DNA of 64,000 nt from Martinezella hainanensis (GTDB lineage: Bacteria; Pseudomonadota; Alphaproteobacteria; Rhizobiales; Rhizobiaceae): assembly GCF_900094555.1 (NCBI RefSeq), contig NZ_FMAC01000002.1, forward strand, positions 744,001-808,000, in the 5' to 3' direction. This document shows, in pieces, positions 10,355 to 20,836 of the stretch (positions are counted from its first letter, which is position 1; the number at the start of each line of letters is the position of its first letter). Under the pieces are notes generated by a model, which saw nothing but the letters and a program-made list of their open reading frames with translations, was not told where the DNA came from and did not search any database. The translations under genes were made by a program, and so were the position numbers.

Positions 10355-10420
10355 AACGTAGCCAGCATTCAACAGGCTGACATGAATTTGCGTTACGGGC
10401 CTGAAGGAGTGCGAAATCGC

Positions 10421-10455
10421 GGCGCGGATCGCCATTGTAATTTCCGCGCCTTCGA
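10421..10455 (+). terminator. Possible kdsA terminator hairpin
   Basis: Inverted arms GGCGCGGA (10421-10428) and TCCGCGCC (10443-10450) are separated by 14 bases and followed by only a weak T-rich stretch. It could be a weak terminator or an attenuating structure downstream of kdsA. Confidence 0.4.
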
Positions 10456-10461
10456 TTAAGA

Positions 10462-10477
10462 CGATTTAAATCGATTT
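10462..10477. promoter_or_regulatory. Overlapping palindromes upstream of eno
   Basis: The 12-base perfect palindrome CGATTTAAATCG (10462-10473) overlaps a 10-base palindrome AAATCGATTT (10468-10477), ending 25 bases before the eno ATG. This looks like an operator or promoter element; no specific regulator can be named. Confidence 0.35.
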
Positions 10478-10481
10478 ATAA

Positions 10482-11777
<1,296 letters not shown>

Positions 11778-11830
11778 TAATATCCCGCAGGATCTCTTTG
11801 GATCCGCGGCCATCGTCGTCTTTGAGATCG

Positions 11831-11856
11831 AACCGCGCCTTCGGGCGCGGTTTTTT
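11831..11856 (+). terminator. Rho-independent terminator of eno
   Basis: Perfect arms AACCGCGCC and GGCGCGGTT around a TTCG tetraloop, followed by a run of Ts, 54 bases after the eno stop. Confidence 0.92.
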
Positions 11857-11997
11857 GTTGGGCCGTGCAGTTAGAGTCAACGGACGGTTAATCTCTGCCG
11901 GATAAATTAGCTTTAGGTGTTTGATTTGATGTGATCTTGTTGCGGGCTGCATTGGCCTTGAACCGAGATCGCGTAAAGCCAGAGCGTTCGAGCGAGT

Positions 11998-12309
11998 ATG
12001 TGGACAAAGTATCATAAGAAGAGAAGGTTCGGCCGTCTCATCCTTCCCGCCATCACCATCGCTTTTGTGAGCTACTTCGGTTATCATTGCATTCATGGCG
12101 ATTACGGCCTGAAGGCAACCGAGGTTTTTGAGCAGCGCCGCATCGATCGCGCCAAGGAGCTGGCTGATCTTGTCGCCAAGCGCGAGCACCTTGAAAAGGA
12201 GGTTGCCTTGCTGAGCGATGGTTCCCTGGACAAGGATATGCTCGACCAATATGCGCGCTATCAGCTGACCTATTCCAAGGCGAACGAGATCGTCATCTTC
12301 AATAAATAG
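11998..12309 (+). CDS. ftsB: FtsB/DivIC-family septum formation initiator
   Basis: A 103-residue single-pass membrane protein: basic N-terminus (residues 1-12), one membrane segment at about 13-29, then a periplasmic coiled coil (about 38-75, FEQRRIDRAKELADLVAKR) and a short C-terminal tail. FtsB links FtsL and FtsQ in the divisome and helps activate septal peptidoglycan synthesis. The position between eno and pdhA is, from memory, conserved in rhizobia. Sequence similarity across this family is weak, so the call rests on architecture and location. Confidence 0.85.
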   Translation: MWTKYHKKRRFGRLILPAITIAFVSYFGYHCIHGDYGLKATEVFEQRRIDRAKELADLVAKREHLEKEVALLSDGSLDKDMLDQYARYQLTYSKANEIVIFNK

Positions 12310-12314
12310 CCATA

Positions 12315-12335
12315 ATTAACCGAATTTCGGTTAAT
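12315..12335. promoter_or_regulatory. Perfect inverted repeat between ftsB and pdhA
   Basis: ATTAACCGA and TCGGTTAAT are exact 9-base arms around a 3-base loop, 6 bases after the ftsB stop and 131 bases before pdhA. Five Ts follow after a short gap, so it may be a weak terminator or an operator for the pdh operon. Confidence 0.45.
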
Positions 12336-12466
12336 CGAATTTTTGCGAGTTATATCAATAGCTTGCAATGAATATGAGCCATGCAATTATAGCATTGCTG
12401 TGGCGAACAATCTTGCCTATGTTACGCCTCACCACAAAACGAGGCTACTCACACAGGGAGGGTTGT

Positions 12467-13510
12467 ATGGCGCCGCGAAAAAACGCGACCGTTTCCAGCC
12501 GTAAGACAGCATCAAGGCCTGCCAAGGAAACCAATGGCGGCCCGATCGCAGATTTCGATCGTGATGCGGAGCTCAAGGCTTATCGTGAGATGCTCCTGAT
12601 CCGCCGTTTCGAAGAGAAGGCCGGCCAGCTTTACGGCATGGGCTTCATCGGCGGTTTCTGTCACCTTTATATCGGCCAGGAAGCAGTCGTCGTCGGCATG
12701 CAGCTGGCGCTGAAGGATGGCGACCAGGTCATCACCGGTTATCGCGACCACGGCCACATGCTGGCAACCGGCATGAGCGCACGTGGCGTCATGGCTGAGC
12801 TCACCGGACGCCAGGGCGGCTATTCCCGAGGGAAGGGCGGCTCCATGCACATGTTCTCCAAGGAAAAGAATTTCTACGGCGGTCACGGCATCGTCGGCGC
12901 TCAGGTCTCGCTCGGCACCGGTCTTGGTTTCGCCAACTGGTATCGCGGCAACGACAATGTCAGCGTTGCTTATTTCGGTGACGGCGCCGCCAACCAGGGC
13001 CAGGTCTACGAAAGCTTCAACATGGCGCAGCTCTGGAAGCTGCCGGTTATCTTCGTGATCGAAAACAACCGCTACGCCATGGGTACGTCGACCGCTCGCG
13101 CCACTGCGCAGGCCGATTTCTCCAAGCGCGGCGCCTCCTTCGGCATTCCCGGCCTCCAGGTCGACGGCATGGATGTTCGCGCCGTCAAGGCCGCGGCTGA
13201 CGAAGCCGTTGCGCATTGCCGTTCCGGCAAAGGCCCGATCATCCTGGAAATGCTGACCTACCGCTACCGTGGTCACTCCATGTCCGACCCGGCGAAGTAC
13301 CGCTCCAAGGACGAAGTGCAGAAGATGCGCTCCGAGCATGACCCGATCGAGCAGGTTCGTGCCCGCCTTATCGAAAAGGGCTGGGCGACCGAAGACGATC
13401 TGAAGGATATCGACAAGGATGTCCGCGAAATCGTAGCCGACAGCGCCGATTTTGCCCAGAACGATCCGGAGCCGGATGCATCCGAGCTCTACACCGACAT
13501 TCTGCTCTAA
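12467..13510 (+). CDS. pdhA: PdhA, pyruvate dehydrogenase E1 alpha subunit
   Basis: Thiamine diphosphate-dependent subunit that, with PdhB, decarboxylates pyruvate and passes the acetyl group to lipoyl-E2. The protein is 347 residues from ATG 12467, which follows AGGGAGGG; the longer open frame from 12368 lacks support. The ThDP/Mg motif is GDGAANQG with ENNRYAMGT about 30 residues later. YRYRGHSMSDP is the conserved loop that carries phosphorylation sites in the mitochondrial enzyme. It heads the pdhA-pdhB-pdhC cluster with 15-base gaps. Confidence 0.98.
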   Translation: MAPRKNATVSSRKTASRPAKETNGGPIADFDRDAELKAYREMLLIRRFEEKAGQLYGMGFIGGFCHLYIGQEAVVVGMQLALKDGDQVITGYRDHGHMLATGMSARGVMAELTGRQGGYSRGKGGSMHMFSKEKNFYGGHGIVGAQVSLGTGLGFANWYRGNDNVSVAYFGDGAANQGQVYESFNMAQLWKLPVIFVIENNRYAMGTSTARATAQADFSKRGASFGIPGLQVDGMDVRAVKAAADEAVAHCRSGKGPIILEMLTYRYRGHSMSDPAKYRSKDEVQKMRSEHDPIEQVRARLIEKGWATEDDLKDIDKDVREIVADSADFAQNDPEPDASELYTDILL

Positions 13511-13525
13511 TCGGGGAGGGACACT

Positions 13526-14902
13526 ATGCCCATCGACATTCTCATGCCCGCCCTTTCTCCGACGATGGAAGAGGGTACCCTTTCGAAATGGCTCAAGAAG
13601 GAAGGCGACAAGGTCGTTTCCGGTGACGTCATTGCCGAAATCGAAACCGACAAGGCCACCATGGAAGTGGAAGCCGTCGACGAGGGCACGATCGGCAAGT
13701 TGCTGATCGACGCCGGCACCGAAGGCGTCAAGGTCAATACCAAGATCGCCATCCTGCTGCAGGACGGTGAATCCGCAGACGCTATTTCCTCTGCCAAGGC
13801 TGCACCTGCCGCCGAGCCGGCAAAGACCGAAGCTGCCGCTCCGGCGCCGGCTGCCGCATCGGTCCCGGCTCAGCCGAAGGTTGCCGCCGCCGCCGATCCG
13901 GAAATTCCGGCCGGCACGGAAATGGTGTCGATGACAGTGCGTGAAGCACTGCGCGACGCAATGGCCGAAGAAATGCGCGCCAACGCGGATGTCTTCGTCA
14001 TGGGTGAAGAAGTCGCGGAATACCAGGGCGCCTACAAGGTCACCCAGGGGCTGTTGCAGGAATTCGGCGACCGCCGCGTCATCGACACCCCGATCACCGA
14101 GCATGGCTTTGCCGGTATCGGCGTCGGCGCTGCGATGGCCGGCCTTCGCCCGATCGTCGAGTTCATGACCTTCAACTTCGCCATGCAGGCGATCGACCAG
14201 ATCATCAACTCCGCCGCCAAGACGCTCTACATGTCCGGCGGCCAGATGGGCGCTCCGATCGTGTTCCGCGGTCCGAATGGCGCTGCTGCCCGCGTCGGCG
14301 CCCAGCACAGCCAGGATTACGCCGCTTGGTATAGCCATATTCCGGGCCTCAAGGTCGTCATGCCTTACACGGCAGCCGACGCCAAGGGCCTGCTCAAGGC
14401 TGCCATCCGCGATCCGAACCCGGTCATCTTCCTTGAGAACGAAATCCTCTACGGTCAGCACTTCGATGTGCCGAAGCTTGATAACTTCGTTCTGCCGATC
14501 GGCAAGGCCCGTATTCACCGTCCGGGCAAGGACGTCACGGTCGTCTCCTTCGGCATCGGCATGACCTATGCCACCAAGGCCGTCGCCGAGCTGGAAGCCC
14601 AGGGCATCGATGTCGAACTTATCGACCTGCGCACCATCCGCCCGATGGATCTTCCGACGATCATCGAATCGGTCAAGAAGACCGGCCGCCTGGTCACCGT
14701 CGAGGAAGGCTACCCGCAGTCCTCCGTCGGCACGGAAATCGCCACCCGCGTCATGCAGCAGGCCTTCGACTATCTCGATGCGCCGATCCTGACGATCGCT
14801 GGCAAGGACGTACCCATGCCATACGCCGCCAACCTCGAAAAGCTGGCGCTCCCGAGCGTCGCCGAAGTGGTCGATGCGGTGAAGGCCGTTTGCTACAAGT
14901 AA
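13526..14902 (+). CDS. pdhB: PdhB, pyruvate dehydrogenase E1 beta subunit with N-terminal lipoyl domain
   Basis: At 458 residues it is about 130 longer than a standard E1 beta. Residues 1-78 are a complete lipoyl domain with the modified Lys43 in ETDKATME, residues 80-130 an Ala/Pro-rich linker, and the rest the usual transketolase-like pyrimidine-binding and C-terminal domains ([15 protein letters not shown] near 138, GHSQDYAAW-type loop, [10 protein letters not shown]). This extra lipoyl domain is known in alphaproteobacterial complexes. LipA, encoded 4 kb downstream, would lipoylate it. It lies between pdhA and pdhC. Confidence 0.98.
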   Translation: MPIDILMPALSPTMEEGTLSKWLKKEGDKVVSGDVIAEIETDKATMEVEAVDEGTIGKLLIDAGTEGVKVNTKIAILLQDGESADAISSAKAAPAAEPAKTEAAAPAPAAASVPAQPKVAAAADPEIPAGTEMVSMTVREALRDAMAEEMRANADVFVMGEEVAEYQGAYKVTQGLLQEFGDRRVIDTPITEHGFAGIGVGAAMAGLRPIVEFMTFNFAMQAIDQIINSAAKTLYMSGGQMGAPIVFRGPNGAAARVGAQHSQDYAAWYSHIPGLKVVMPYTAADAKGLLKAAIRDPNPVIFLENEILYGQHFDVPKLDNFVLPIGKARIHRPGKDVTVVSFGIGMTYATKAVAELEAQGIDVELIDLRTIRPMDLPTIIESVKKTGRLVTVEEGYPQSSVGTEIATRVMQQAFDYLDAPILTIAGKDVPMPYAANLEKLALPSVAEVVDAVKAVCYK

Positions 14903-14917
14903 GGGGAGGGCTCATCG

Positions 14918-16270
14918 ATGCCTATCAACATCACCATGCCTGCCCTCTCGCCGACCATGGAAGAGGGCAACCTCGCCAAGTGGCTGGTCAAGGAAGGCGA
15001 CAAGATCAAGTCCGGCGATGTCATCGCCGAGATCGAGACTGACAAGGCAACGATGGAAGTCGAGGCTGTCGATGAGGGCACGGTCGCCAAGATCGTCGTT
15101 CCCGCCGGCACCGAAGGCGTGAAGGTCAATGCCCTGATCGCCGTGCTTGCTGCCGATGGCGAAGATGTCGCGGCTGCAGCTTCCGGCGCTGGCGCCGGTG
15201 CTGCTCCGGCCGCCAAGGAAGCTCCGAAGGCGGAAGCCGCTCCCGCGGCAGCTTCGGCTCCGGCAAGCGTTTCGGCTCCTGCGCCTGCACCCGTTGCATC
15301 GGCTTCGGCAGCAAACGACGGTCATCGCACCTTCGCTTCGCCGCTTGCACGCCGTCTGGCCAAGGAAGCCGGCATCGATGTGGCGGCGGTTTCCGGCACT
15401 GGCCCGCATGGCCGTGTCATCAAGAAGGACGTCGAAGCTGCGGTTTCCGGCGGCACCGCAAAGGCTGCTCCGGCAGCGGCACCTGCCGCTCAGCCGGCCG
15501 CTGCTGCTGCTCCGGCCGCACCGAAGGGCATGTCCGACGATGCTGTTCTGAAGCTGTTCGAGCAGGGTTCCTACGAGCTCGTGCCGCATGACGGCATGCG
15601 CAAGACCATTGCCAAGCGCCTGCAGGAATCCAAGCAGACGATCCCGCACTTCTACGTTTCGGTCGATTGCGAACTCGACGCGCTTCTGGCGCTCCGCACG
15701 CAGCTCAACGATTCCGCTCCGAAGTCGAAGGATGGTGTTCCGGCCTACAAGCTCTCGGTCAACGACATGGTCATCAAGGCCCTGGCGCTGGCGCTGCGCG
15801 ACGTTCCGGATGCCAACGTCTCCTGGACCGACAGCGCCATGGTCAAGCACAAGCATGCCGATGTCGGCGTCGCCGTCTCCATTCCGGGCGGCCTGATCAC
15901 GCCGATCATCCGCAGCGCCGAGCAGAAGACGCTCTCGACCATCTCCAACGAGATGAAGGACTACGGCAAGCGCGCCAAGGAGCGCAAGCTGAAGCCTGAG
16001 GAGTACCAGGGCGGTACGACTGCCGTGTCGAACATGGGCATGATGGGCGTCAAGAACTTCGCCGCCGTCGTCAACCCCCCGCATGCGACCATCCTGGCCG
16101 TCGGCGCGGGCGAGCAGCGTGTCATCGTCAAGAAGGGTGAAATGGTGATTGCCAACGTGATGACCGTCACGCTGTCGACCGACCATCGTGCCGTCGATGG
16201 TGCGCTCGGCGCCGAGCTTCTGGCGGCCTTCAAGGGCTACATCGAAAATCCGATGGGGATGCTCGTCTGA
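14918..16270 (+). CDS. pdhC: PdhC, dihydrolipoamide acetyltransferase (E2) of pyruvate dehydrogenase
   Basis: Core of the complex: accepts acetyl from E1 and transfers it to CoA. In order: a single lipoyl domain (1-78, Lys43 in ETDKATME), an Ala/Pro-rich linker, the peripheral-subunit-binding domain ([16 protein letters not shown], about 140-175), a second Ala/Pro linker and the catalytic domain (about 215-450) with [13 protein letters not shown] carrying the active-site His. The lipoyl domain is nearly identical to that of PdhB, which suggests duplication within the operon. It is 450 residues, normal for a one-lipoyl E2. Confidence 0.98.
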   Translation: MPINITMPALSPTMEEGNLAKWLVKEGDKIKSGDVIAEIETDKATMEVEAVDEGTVAKIVVPAGTEGVKVNALIAVLAADGEDVAAAASGAGAGAAPAAKEAPKAEAAPAAASAPASVSAPAPAPVASASAANDGHRTFASPLARRLAKEAGIDVAAVSGTGPHGRVIKKDVEAAVSGGTAKAAPAAAPAAQPAAAAAPAAPKGMSDDAVLKLFEQGSYELVPHDGMRKTIAKRLQESKQTIPHFYVSVDCELDALLALRTQLNDSAPKSKDGVPAYKLSVNDMVIKALALALRDVPDANVSWTDSAMVKHKHADVGVAVSIPGGLITPIIRSAEQKTLSTISNEMKDYGKRAKERKLKPEEYQGGTTAVSNMGMMGVKNFAAVVNPPHATILAVGAGEQRVIVKKGEMVIANVMTVTLSTDHRAVDGALGAELLAAFKGYIENPMGMLV

Positions 16271-16295
16271 GCCTTGTTCTGACACGGAGGCATGA

Positions 16296-16937
16296 ATGAC
16301 CAAGACTGTTCTGTGTTATGGCGACTCGCTGACATGGGGCTACAGTGCCGAAACGGTCGGCCGTCATGCCTATGAAGATCGGTGGCCGAGCGTGCTGCAA
16401 AAGGCGCTCGGCAACCAGGTACGCATCATCCCGGAAGGGCTGAACGGCCGCACGACCGCTTTCGACGATCATCTCGCCGATTGCGATCGCAACGGCGCGA
16501 GGATCTTGCCGACGATTCTGCAGAGCCACAATCCGCTCGATCTCGTCATCATCATGCTCGGCACCAACGACATGAAGCCGGTTGTCGCCGGTTCGGCCTT
16601 CGCCGCTCTGCAGGGTATCAGCCGGCTGGTTCAGCTCGTGCGCAATCATGCCTGGGGGTTCGACTACGAGGTGCCCGATATCCTCATCGTCGCCCCGCCT
16701 GCAATCACCGAGACGGCCAATGCCGCCTTTGCGGCCAGCTTTCTCGGCGCAATCAAGGAATCGGCCAAGCTGCCGACGCTCTATGGCGATCTGGCGGATG
16801 AACTCGGATGCGGCTTTTTCGATGCCAATACGGTCGCCGTCACCACGCCGCTCGATGGCGTTCATCTCGATGCGGAAAACACCCGGGCGCTCGGTCGCGG
16901 CCTCGAGCCGATCGTGCGGATGATGCTCGGTCTCTGA
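16296..16937 (+). CDS. SGNH/GDSL-family hydrolase (arylesterase-like)
   Basis: A 213-residue cytoplasmic hydrolase with all four SGNH blocks: GDSLTWG near residue 9 (nucleophilic Ser), the Gly of EGLNGRTT, GTNDM near 90 and DGVHLD near 187 (catalytic Asp and His). No signal peptide is seen. Family members cleave esters of varied acids; the natural substrate is unknown. It sits between pdhC and lpdA with an ATG preceded by GGAGG, so it is probably co-transcribed with the pyruvate dehydrogenase genes, an arrangement I recall in Sinorhizobium. Confidence 0.85.
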   Translation: MTKTVLCYGDSLTWGYSAETVGRHAYEDRWPSVLQKALGNQVRIIPEGLNGRTTAFDDHLADCDRNGARILPTILQSHNPLDLVIIMLGTNDMKPVVAGSAFAALQGISRLVQLVRNHAWGFDYEVPDILIVAPPAITETANAAFAASFLGAIKESAKLPTLYGDLADELGCGFFDANTVAVTTPLDGVHLDAENTRALGRGLEPIVRMMLGL

Positions 16938-16989
16938 TAAATTCAAGGCGCCGGCTCTGATCCGCCGCCAGCAATAAGGCAGGAAACAC

Positions 16990-18435
16990 ATGGCTGAGAA
17001 TTACGACGTCATTATCATCGGCTCCGGTCCGGGCGGTTATGTCGCCGCCGTGCGCGCCGGCCAGCTTGGCCTGAAGACCGCGATCGTCGAGCGCGAACAC
17101 CTGGGCGGCATCTGCCTCAACTGGGGCTGCATTCCCACTAAGGCACTGCTCCGTTCAGCCGAAATTCTCGATCATTCCAACCATCTGAAGGATTACGGCC
17201 TCGTTCTCGAAGGCAAGGTGAGCGCGGATGTGAAGGCAGTGGTCGCCCGCTCGCGCGGCGTCTCCGCCCGCCTCAACCAGGGCGTCGGCTTCCTGATGAA
17301 GAAGAACAAGGTCGATGTGATCTGGGGCGAAGCCAAGATCACCAAGCCCGGCGAGATCGTCGTCGGCAAGTCGACGAAGCCCGTCGTCGAGCCGCAGCAT
17401 CCGTTGCCGAAGAACGTCAAGGGCGAAGGCACTTATACCGCCAAGCACATCATCGTCGCGACCGGCGCCCGCCCGCGTGCGCTGCCGGGCATCGAGCCGG
17501 ACGGCAAGCTGATCTGGACCTATTTCGAAGCGCTGAAGCCGGACTTCCTGCCGAAGTCGCTGCTCGTGATGGGCTCTGGTGCTATCGGCATCGAATTCGC
17601 AAGCTTCTATCGCTCGATGGGCGTCGATGTCACCGTCGTCGAAGTCATGCCGACCATCATGCCCGTCGAAGACGCCGAAATCTCCGGTATCGCCCGCAAG
17701 CAGCTCGAGAAGCGCGGCCTGAAGATCTTCACCAAGGCGAAGGTCACGAAGGTCGACAAGGCCGCCAATTCGATCACCGCCCATGTCGAAACCGAAGACG
17801 GCAAGGTTCAGCAGATCGTTGCCGACCGCATGATCTCCGCCGTCGGCGTGCAGGGCAATATCGAGAACCTCGGCCTTGAGGCACTGGGCGTGAAGACCGA
17901 TCGCGGCTGCGTGGTCATCGACGGCTACGGCAAGACGAATGTTCCTGGCATCTATGCGATCGGCGACGTCGCCGGCCCGCCGATGCTGGCGCACAAGGCC
18001 GAGCACGAAGGGGTCGTCTGCATCGAAAAGATCGCCGGCCTGCCGAACGTCCATCCGACCGACAAGAGCAAGGTTCCGGGCTGCACCTATTGCCAGCCGC
18101 AGGTCGCTTCCGTCGGCCTCACTGAAGCCAAGGCCAAGGAACTCGGCCGCGACATCCGCGTCGGCCGTTTCTCCTTCGTTGCCAACGGCAAGGCGATTGC
18201 GCTCGGCGAAGATCAGGGTCTCTGCAAGGTCATATTCGACAAGAAGACCGGCGAGCTCCTCGGCGCGCATATGGTCGGCGCCGAAGTGACCGAACTCATC
18301 CAGGGCTTCGTCGTTGCGATGAACCTGGAGACGACGGAAGAAGAACTGATGCACACGATCTTCCCGCATCCGACCGTTTCGGAAACGATGAAGGAAGCCG
18401 TGCTGGACGCCTACGGCCGGGTGCTGAACGCTTGA
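16990..18435 (+). CDS. lpdA: LpdA, dihydrolipoamide dehydrogenase (E3)
   Basis: Flavoprotein that reoxidises dihydrolipoamide with NAD+. The 481 residues include the FAD loop IIGSGPGGYVAA (residue 11 on), the redox disulfide Cys42/Cys47 in GGICLNWGCIPTK, the NAD-binding GSGAIGIEFASF near 195 and the C-terminal His-Glu pair in FPHPTVSE. Its place after pdhC and the hydrolase indicates it serves the pyruvate dehydrogenase complex. It can also serve other lipoyl complexes whose genes are not in this window. Confidence 0.97.
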   Translation: MAENYDVIIIGSGPGGYVAAVRAGQLGLKTAIVEREHLGGICLNWGCIPTKALLRSAEILDHSNHLKDYGLVLEGKVSADVKAVVARSRGVSARLNQGVGFLMKKNKVDVIWGEAKITKPGEIVVGKSTKPVVEPQHPLPKNVKGEGTYTAKHIIVATGARPRALPGIEPDGKLIWTYFEALKPDFLPKSLLVMGSGAIGIEFASFYRSMGVDVTVVEVMPTIMPVEDAEISGIARKQLEKRGLKIFTKAKVTKVDKAANSITAHVETEDGKVQQIVADRMISAVGVQGNIENLGLEALGVKTDRGCVVIDGYGKTNVPGIYAIGDVAGPPMLAHKAEHEGVVCIEKIAGLPNVHPTDKSKVPGCTYCQPQVASVGLTEAKAKELGRDIRVGRFSFVANGKAIALGEDQGLCKVIFDKKTGELLGAHMVGAEVTELIQGFVVAMNLETTEEELMHTIFPHPTVSETMKEAVLDAYGRVLNA

Positions 18436-18490
18436 TAATTTCCTGCCATGCCCTTTATCCAGGGGGTGGAAAACAGGAAAGGAAATCAAC

Positions 18491-18745
18491 ATGTCTATCA
18501 CGACGGAAGGTTGGATCGTCTTTCTTCTCATCGGGCTGGTCGCGGGTTTTCTCGCCAGCCTGATCGTTGGTGGAGGCGGGCTCATCAGTTGTCTGGTGAG
18601 CGGCGTGATCGGCGCTTTCGTGGGTGGTTTCCTGTTTCATTATTTTGGGATTTCGCTCGGCATTCAAAATGCGCTGGTCGTGGAGATCATCCATGCCACG
18701 GTCGGCGCGATCATCGTGGTGTTGTTGGCGAGATTGATCGCTTAG
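18491..18745 (+). CDS. GlsB/YeaQ/YmgE-like small membrane protein
   Basis: An 84-residue protein with three predicted membrane segments (about 7-27, 30-52, 60-82) rich in Gly, typical of the transglycosylase-associated/GlsB family linked to stress responses in other bacteria. AGGAAA precedes the ATG. It is followed 34 bases later by a second member of the family. The molecular role of the family is not known. Confidence 0.75.
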   Translation: MSITTEGWIVFLLIGLVAGFLASLIVGGGGLISCLVSGVIGAFVGGFLFHYFGISLGIQNALVVEIIHATVGAIIVVLLARLIA

Positions 18746-18779
18746 GGCACCTCAGCAATAGGCCTGAAACGAGGGTTTG

Positions 18780-19028
18780 ATGGAAAGTGTCGGTTGGTTG
18801 GGTCTGATCATCATCGGCGGTCTTGCGGGCTGGCTCGCGGGCAAGCTGATGGACGCGCGCTACGGGATCATCCTGAACATCATCCTCGGTATCGCCGGCT
18901 CGGTGGTCGCTGCGGGGCTCATGACAGCCCTGCATGTCGGCATACCCGGCGGCCGGCTCGGCTTTTTCATCACCGGTTTCATCGGTGCATGTATTCTGAT
19001 ATTCCTCGCCAAATTCGCTCGGCGATGA
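18780..19028 (+). CDS. GlsB/YeaQ/YmgE-family stress-response membrane protein
   Basis: An 82-residue membrane protein; ATG 18780 is chosen over the adjoining TTG 18777. It has the family pattern: LIIIGGLAGWLAGKLM, then NIILGIAGSVVAA and FFITGFIGACILIFLAK. It is closer to the family consensus than its upstream neighbour and resembles the minus-strand protein at 42232-42489. It lies between lpdA and lipA and may be read through into lipA. Confidence 0.85.
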   Translation: MESVGWLGLIIIGGLAGWLAGKLMDARYGIILNIILGIAGSVVAAGLMTALHVGIPGGRLGFFITGFIGACILIFLAKFARR

Positions 19029-19063
19029 AGGGCCGCATCTGAGCGGCGGAAAGTAGACGTTTC

Positions 19064-20035
19064 ATGGTCACCATTCTCGACACGATCAACCCGGACGCCA
19101 AGCGCGTGCGACACCCGGAAAAGGCCCATCGGCCTGATACGGAAGTCCTGCGCAAGCCGGATTGGATCCGTGTGAAGGCGCCGACATCGAAGGGTTACGC
19201 CGAAACCCGCTCGATCGTGAAGGAGCACAAGCTCGTCACGGTCTGCGAGGAGGCCGGCTGCCCGAATATCGGCGAGTGCTGGGACAAGAAGCACGCCACC
19301 TTCATGATCATGGGCGAGATCTGTACCCGCGCCTGCGCCTTCTGCAACGTCGCGACCGGCAAGCCGAATGCGCTCGACATGGCCGAGCCGGAGAATGTCG
19401 CCAAGGCTGTCAAGGAGATGGGCCTCAGCCACGTCGTCATCACCTCGGTCGACCGCGATGATCTGGAAGATGGCGGCGCCGAGCACTTCGAGAAAGTGAT
19501 CTGGGCGATCCGCGCCGCTTCGCCGGCAACGACGATCGAGATCCTCACGCCGGACTTCCTGAAGAAGCCGGGCGCCCTGGAGCGCGTCGTTGCCGCAAAG
19601 CCCGACGTCTTCAATCACAATCTGGAAACCGTGCCCGGCAACTACCTGAAGGTTCGCCCCGGCGCGCGTTATTTCCATTCCGTTCGTCTGCTGCAGCGGG
19701 TCAAGGAACTCGATCCCACGATGTTCACCAAGTCGGGCATCATGGTCGGCCTCGGCGAGGAGCGCAACGAAGTGCTTCAGTTGATGGACGACCTGCGCAC
19801 CGCCGACGTCGACTTCCTCACCATCGGTCAGTATCTGCAGCCGACGCGCAAGCACCATCAGGTGATGAGCTTCGTCACGCCGGAAGAGTTCAAGTCCTAC
19901 GAGACCGTGGCTTACACCAAGGGCTTCCTGATGGTCGCCTCGAGCCCGCTGACGCGCTCGTCGCATCACGCCGGCGATGATTTCGAGCGGCTTCGTGCTG
20001 CCCGCGAAAAGAAGCTGCTGCTGGCCGCCGAATAA
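19064..20035 (+). CDS. lipA: LipA, lipoyl synthase
   Basis: Radical-SAM enzyme that inserts two sulfurs into octanoyl groups on lipoyl domains, completing the cofactor for PdhB and PdhC. The 323 residues show the auxiliary cluster ligands [12 protein letters not shown] (CX4CX5C), the radical-SAM motif CTRACAFC (CX3CX2C) and the C-terminal TRSSHHAG motif whose Ser is a ligand of the auxiliary cluster. Its place behind the pyruvate dehydrogenase genes couples complex synthesis and its modification. A strong terminator follows. Confidence 0.98.
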   Translation: MVTILDTINPDAKRVRHPEKAHRPDTEVLRKPDWIRVKAPTSKGYAETRSIVKEHKLVTVCEEAGCPNIGECWDKKHATFMIMGEICTRACAFCNVATGKPNALDMAEPENVAKAVKEMGLSHVVITSVDRDDLEDGGAEHFEKVIWAIRAASPATTIEILTPDFLKKPGALERVVAAKPDVFNHNLETVPGNYLKVRPGARYFHSVRLLQRVKELDPTMFTKSGIMVGLGEERNEVLQLMDDLRTADVDFLTIGQYLQPTRKHHQVMSFVTPEEFKSYETVAYTKGFLMVASSPLTRSSHHAGDDFERLRAAREKKLLLAAE

Positions 20036-20069
20036 GCGCACCAGGATTACATTCTGTCATCCGAACGAG

Positions 20070-20096
20070 CCGCGGCGATTGTGCCGCGGTTTTTTT
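20070..20096 (+). terminator. Rho-independent terminator of lipA
   Basis: Arms CCGCGGC and GCCGCGG with a 6-base loop, followed by seven Ts, 34 bases after the lipA stop. Confidence 0.9.
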
Positions 20097-20190
20097 GTTC
20101 TGTCATTCATTTGTCATCGACCCGGCCTAAGCAACGCGCCGCCGTTTGTCACCGGTATCGGCGCTTAAGATTCGATCATGGAGCTGGACC

Positions 20191-20784
20191 GTGGAGCAGA
20201 CTATCGCGCCGCTGGCGCTTTTGCGTGCCGTCGATACCGAAGCGGCGGCCGATCATATCCGCAGGGCGAACCGAATCCTCGTCATGGGCTGCTCCGGCGG
20301 CGGCAAATCGACCCTGTCGCAGAAGATAGCTGCCCGTTTCGGCCTCACCTATGTCTCGATCGATCGCGACGTTTTGTGGCTGCCGGGCTGGGTTCAGCGC
20401 GACAAGCTCGAGCAGCGTGCCATCATCGCTGCCAAGGTGCAGGGGGAGCGATGGATCATGGACGGGACCAACCCCTCCACATTCGACATACGCCTGCCGT
20501 GTACGGATTTCGTCATCTGGGTTCGAATGCCCCGCCTGCTATGCATCTGGGGCGCGATCTCTCGCTGGATCAAATGGATGGGCCGCACGCGCCCGGAAAT
20601 GGCGCCAGGCTGCATCGAGAAGATTGACTGGGAATTCTTGCGCTTCATCTGGACATTCGAGGGGAAGTTTACGCCAAGAGTTCTGGCCGGCCTCGCACAG
20701 CATGGGCCTGACGTGCCTGTCCTCCAATTGACCAGTCGCCGGCAAATGAGCGAATTGCTCGATTTGCTCGCGAAATCGGCATAG
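20191..20784 (+). CDS. FlaR-like P-loop NTPase (topology modulation protein/adenylate kinase-like), copy 1
   Basis: A 197-residue P-loop protein. GTG 20191 is chosen because GGAGC lies about 7 bases upstream; the open frame continues up to 20146. It has a Walker A loop GCSGGGKST near residue 33, the motif WLPGW, then DGTNPSTFD, a hydrophobic RMPRLLCIWGA segment and GRTRPEMAPGC..KIDWEFLRFIW, all features of the FlaR/topology-modulation family related to small-molecule kinases. Substrate is unknown. The next gene is a close paralog, so the pair arose by tandem duplication. Confidence 0.75.
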   Translation: MEQTIAPLALLRAVDTEAAADHIRRANRILVMGCSGGGKSTLSQKIAARFGLTYVSIDRDVLWLPGWVQRDKLEQRAIIAAKVQGERWIMDGTNPSTFDIRLPCTDFVIWVRMPRLLCIWGAISRWIKWMGRTRPEMAPGCIEKIDWEFLRFIWTFEGKFTPRVLAGLAQHGPDVPVLQLTSRRQMSELLDLLAKSA

Positions 20785-20836
20785 TCGCTTCCAGACATTC
20801 AAATTATTGTGCTCATTCGGTTGCCGGAGGTGACAT

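Noticed and set aside
12512-14518. 668-codon open frame antisense to pdhA-pdhB
   Set aside because: It is the mirror of strongly coding GC-rich genes; its translation is His/Asp/Arg-rich and low in normal domain features, with no ribosome-binding site.
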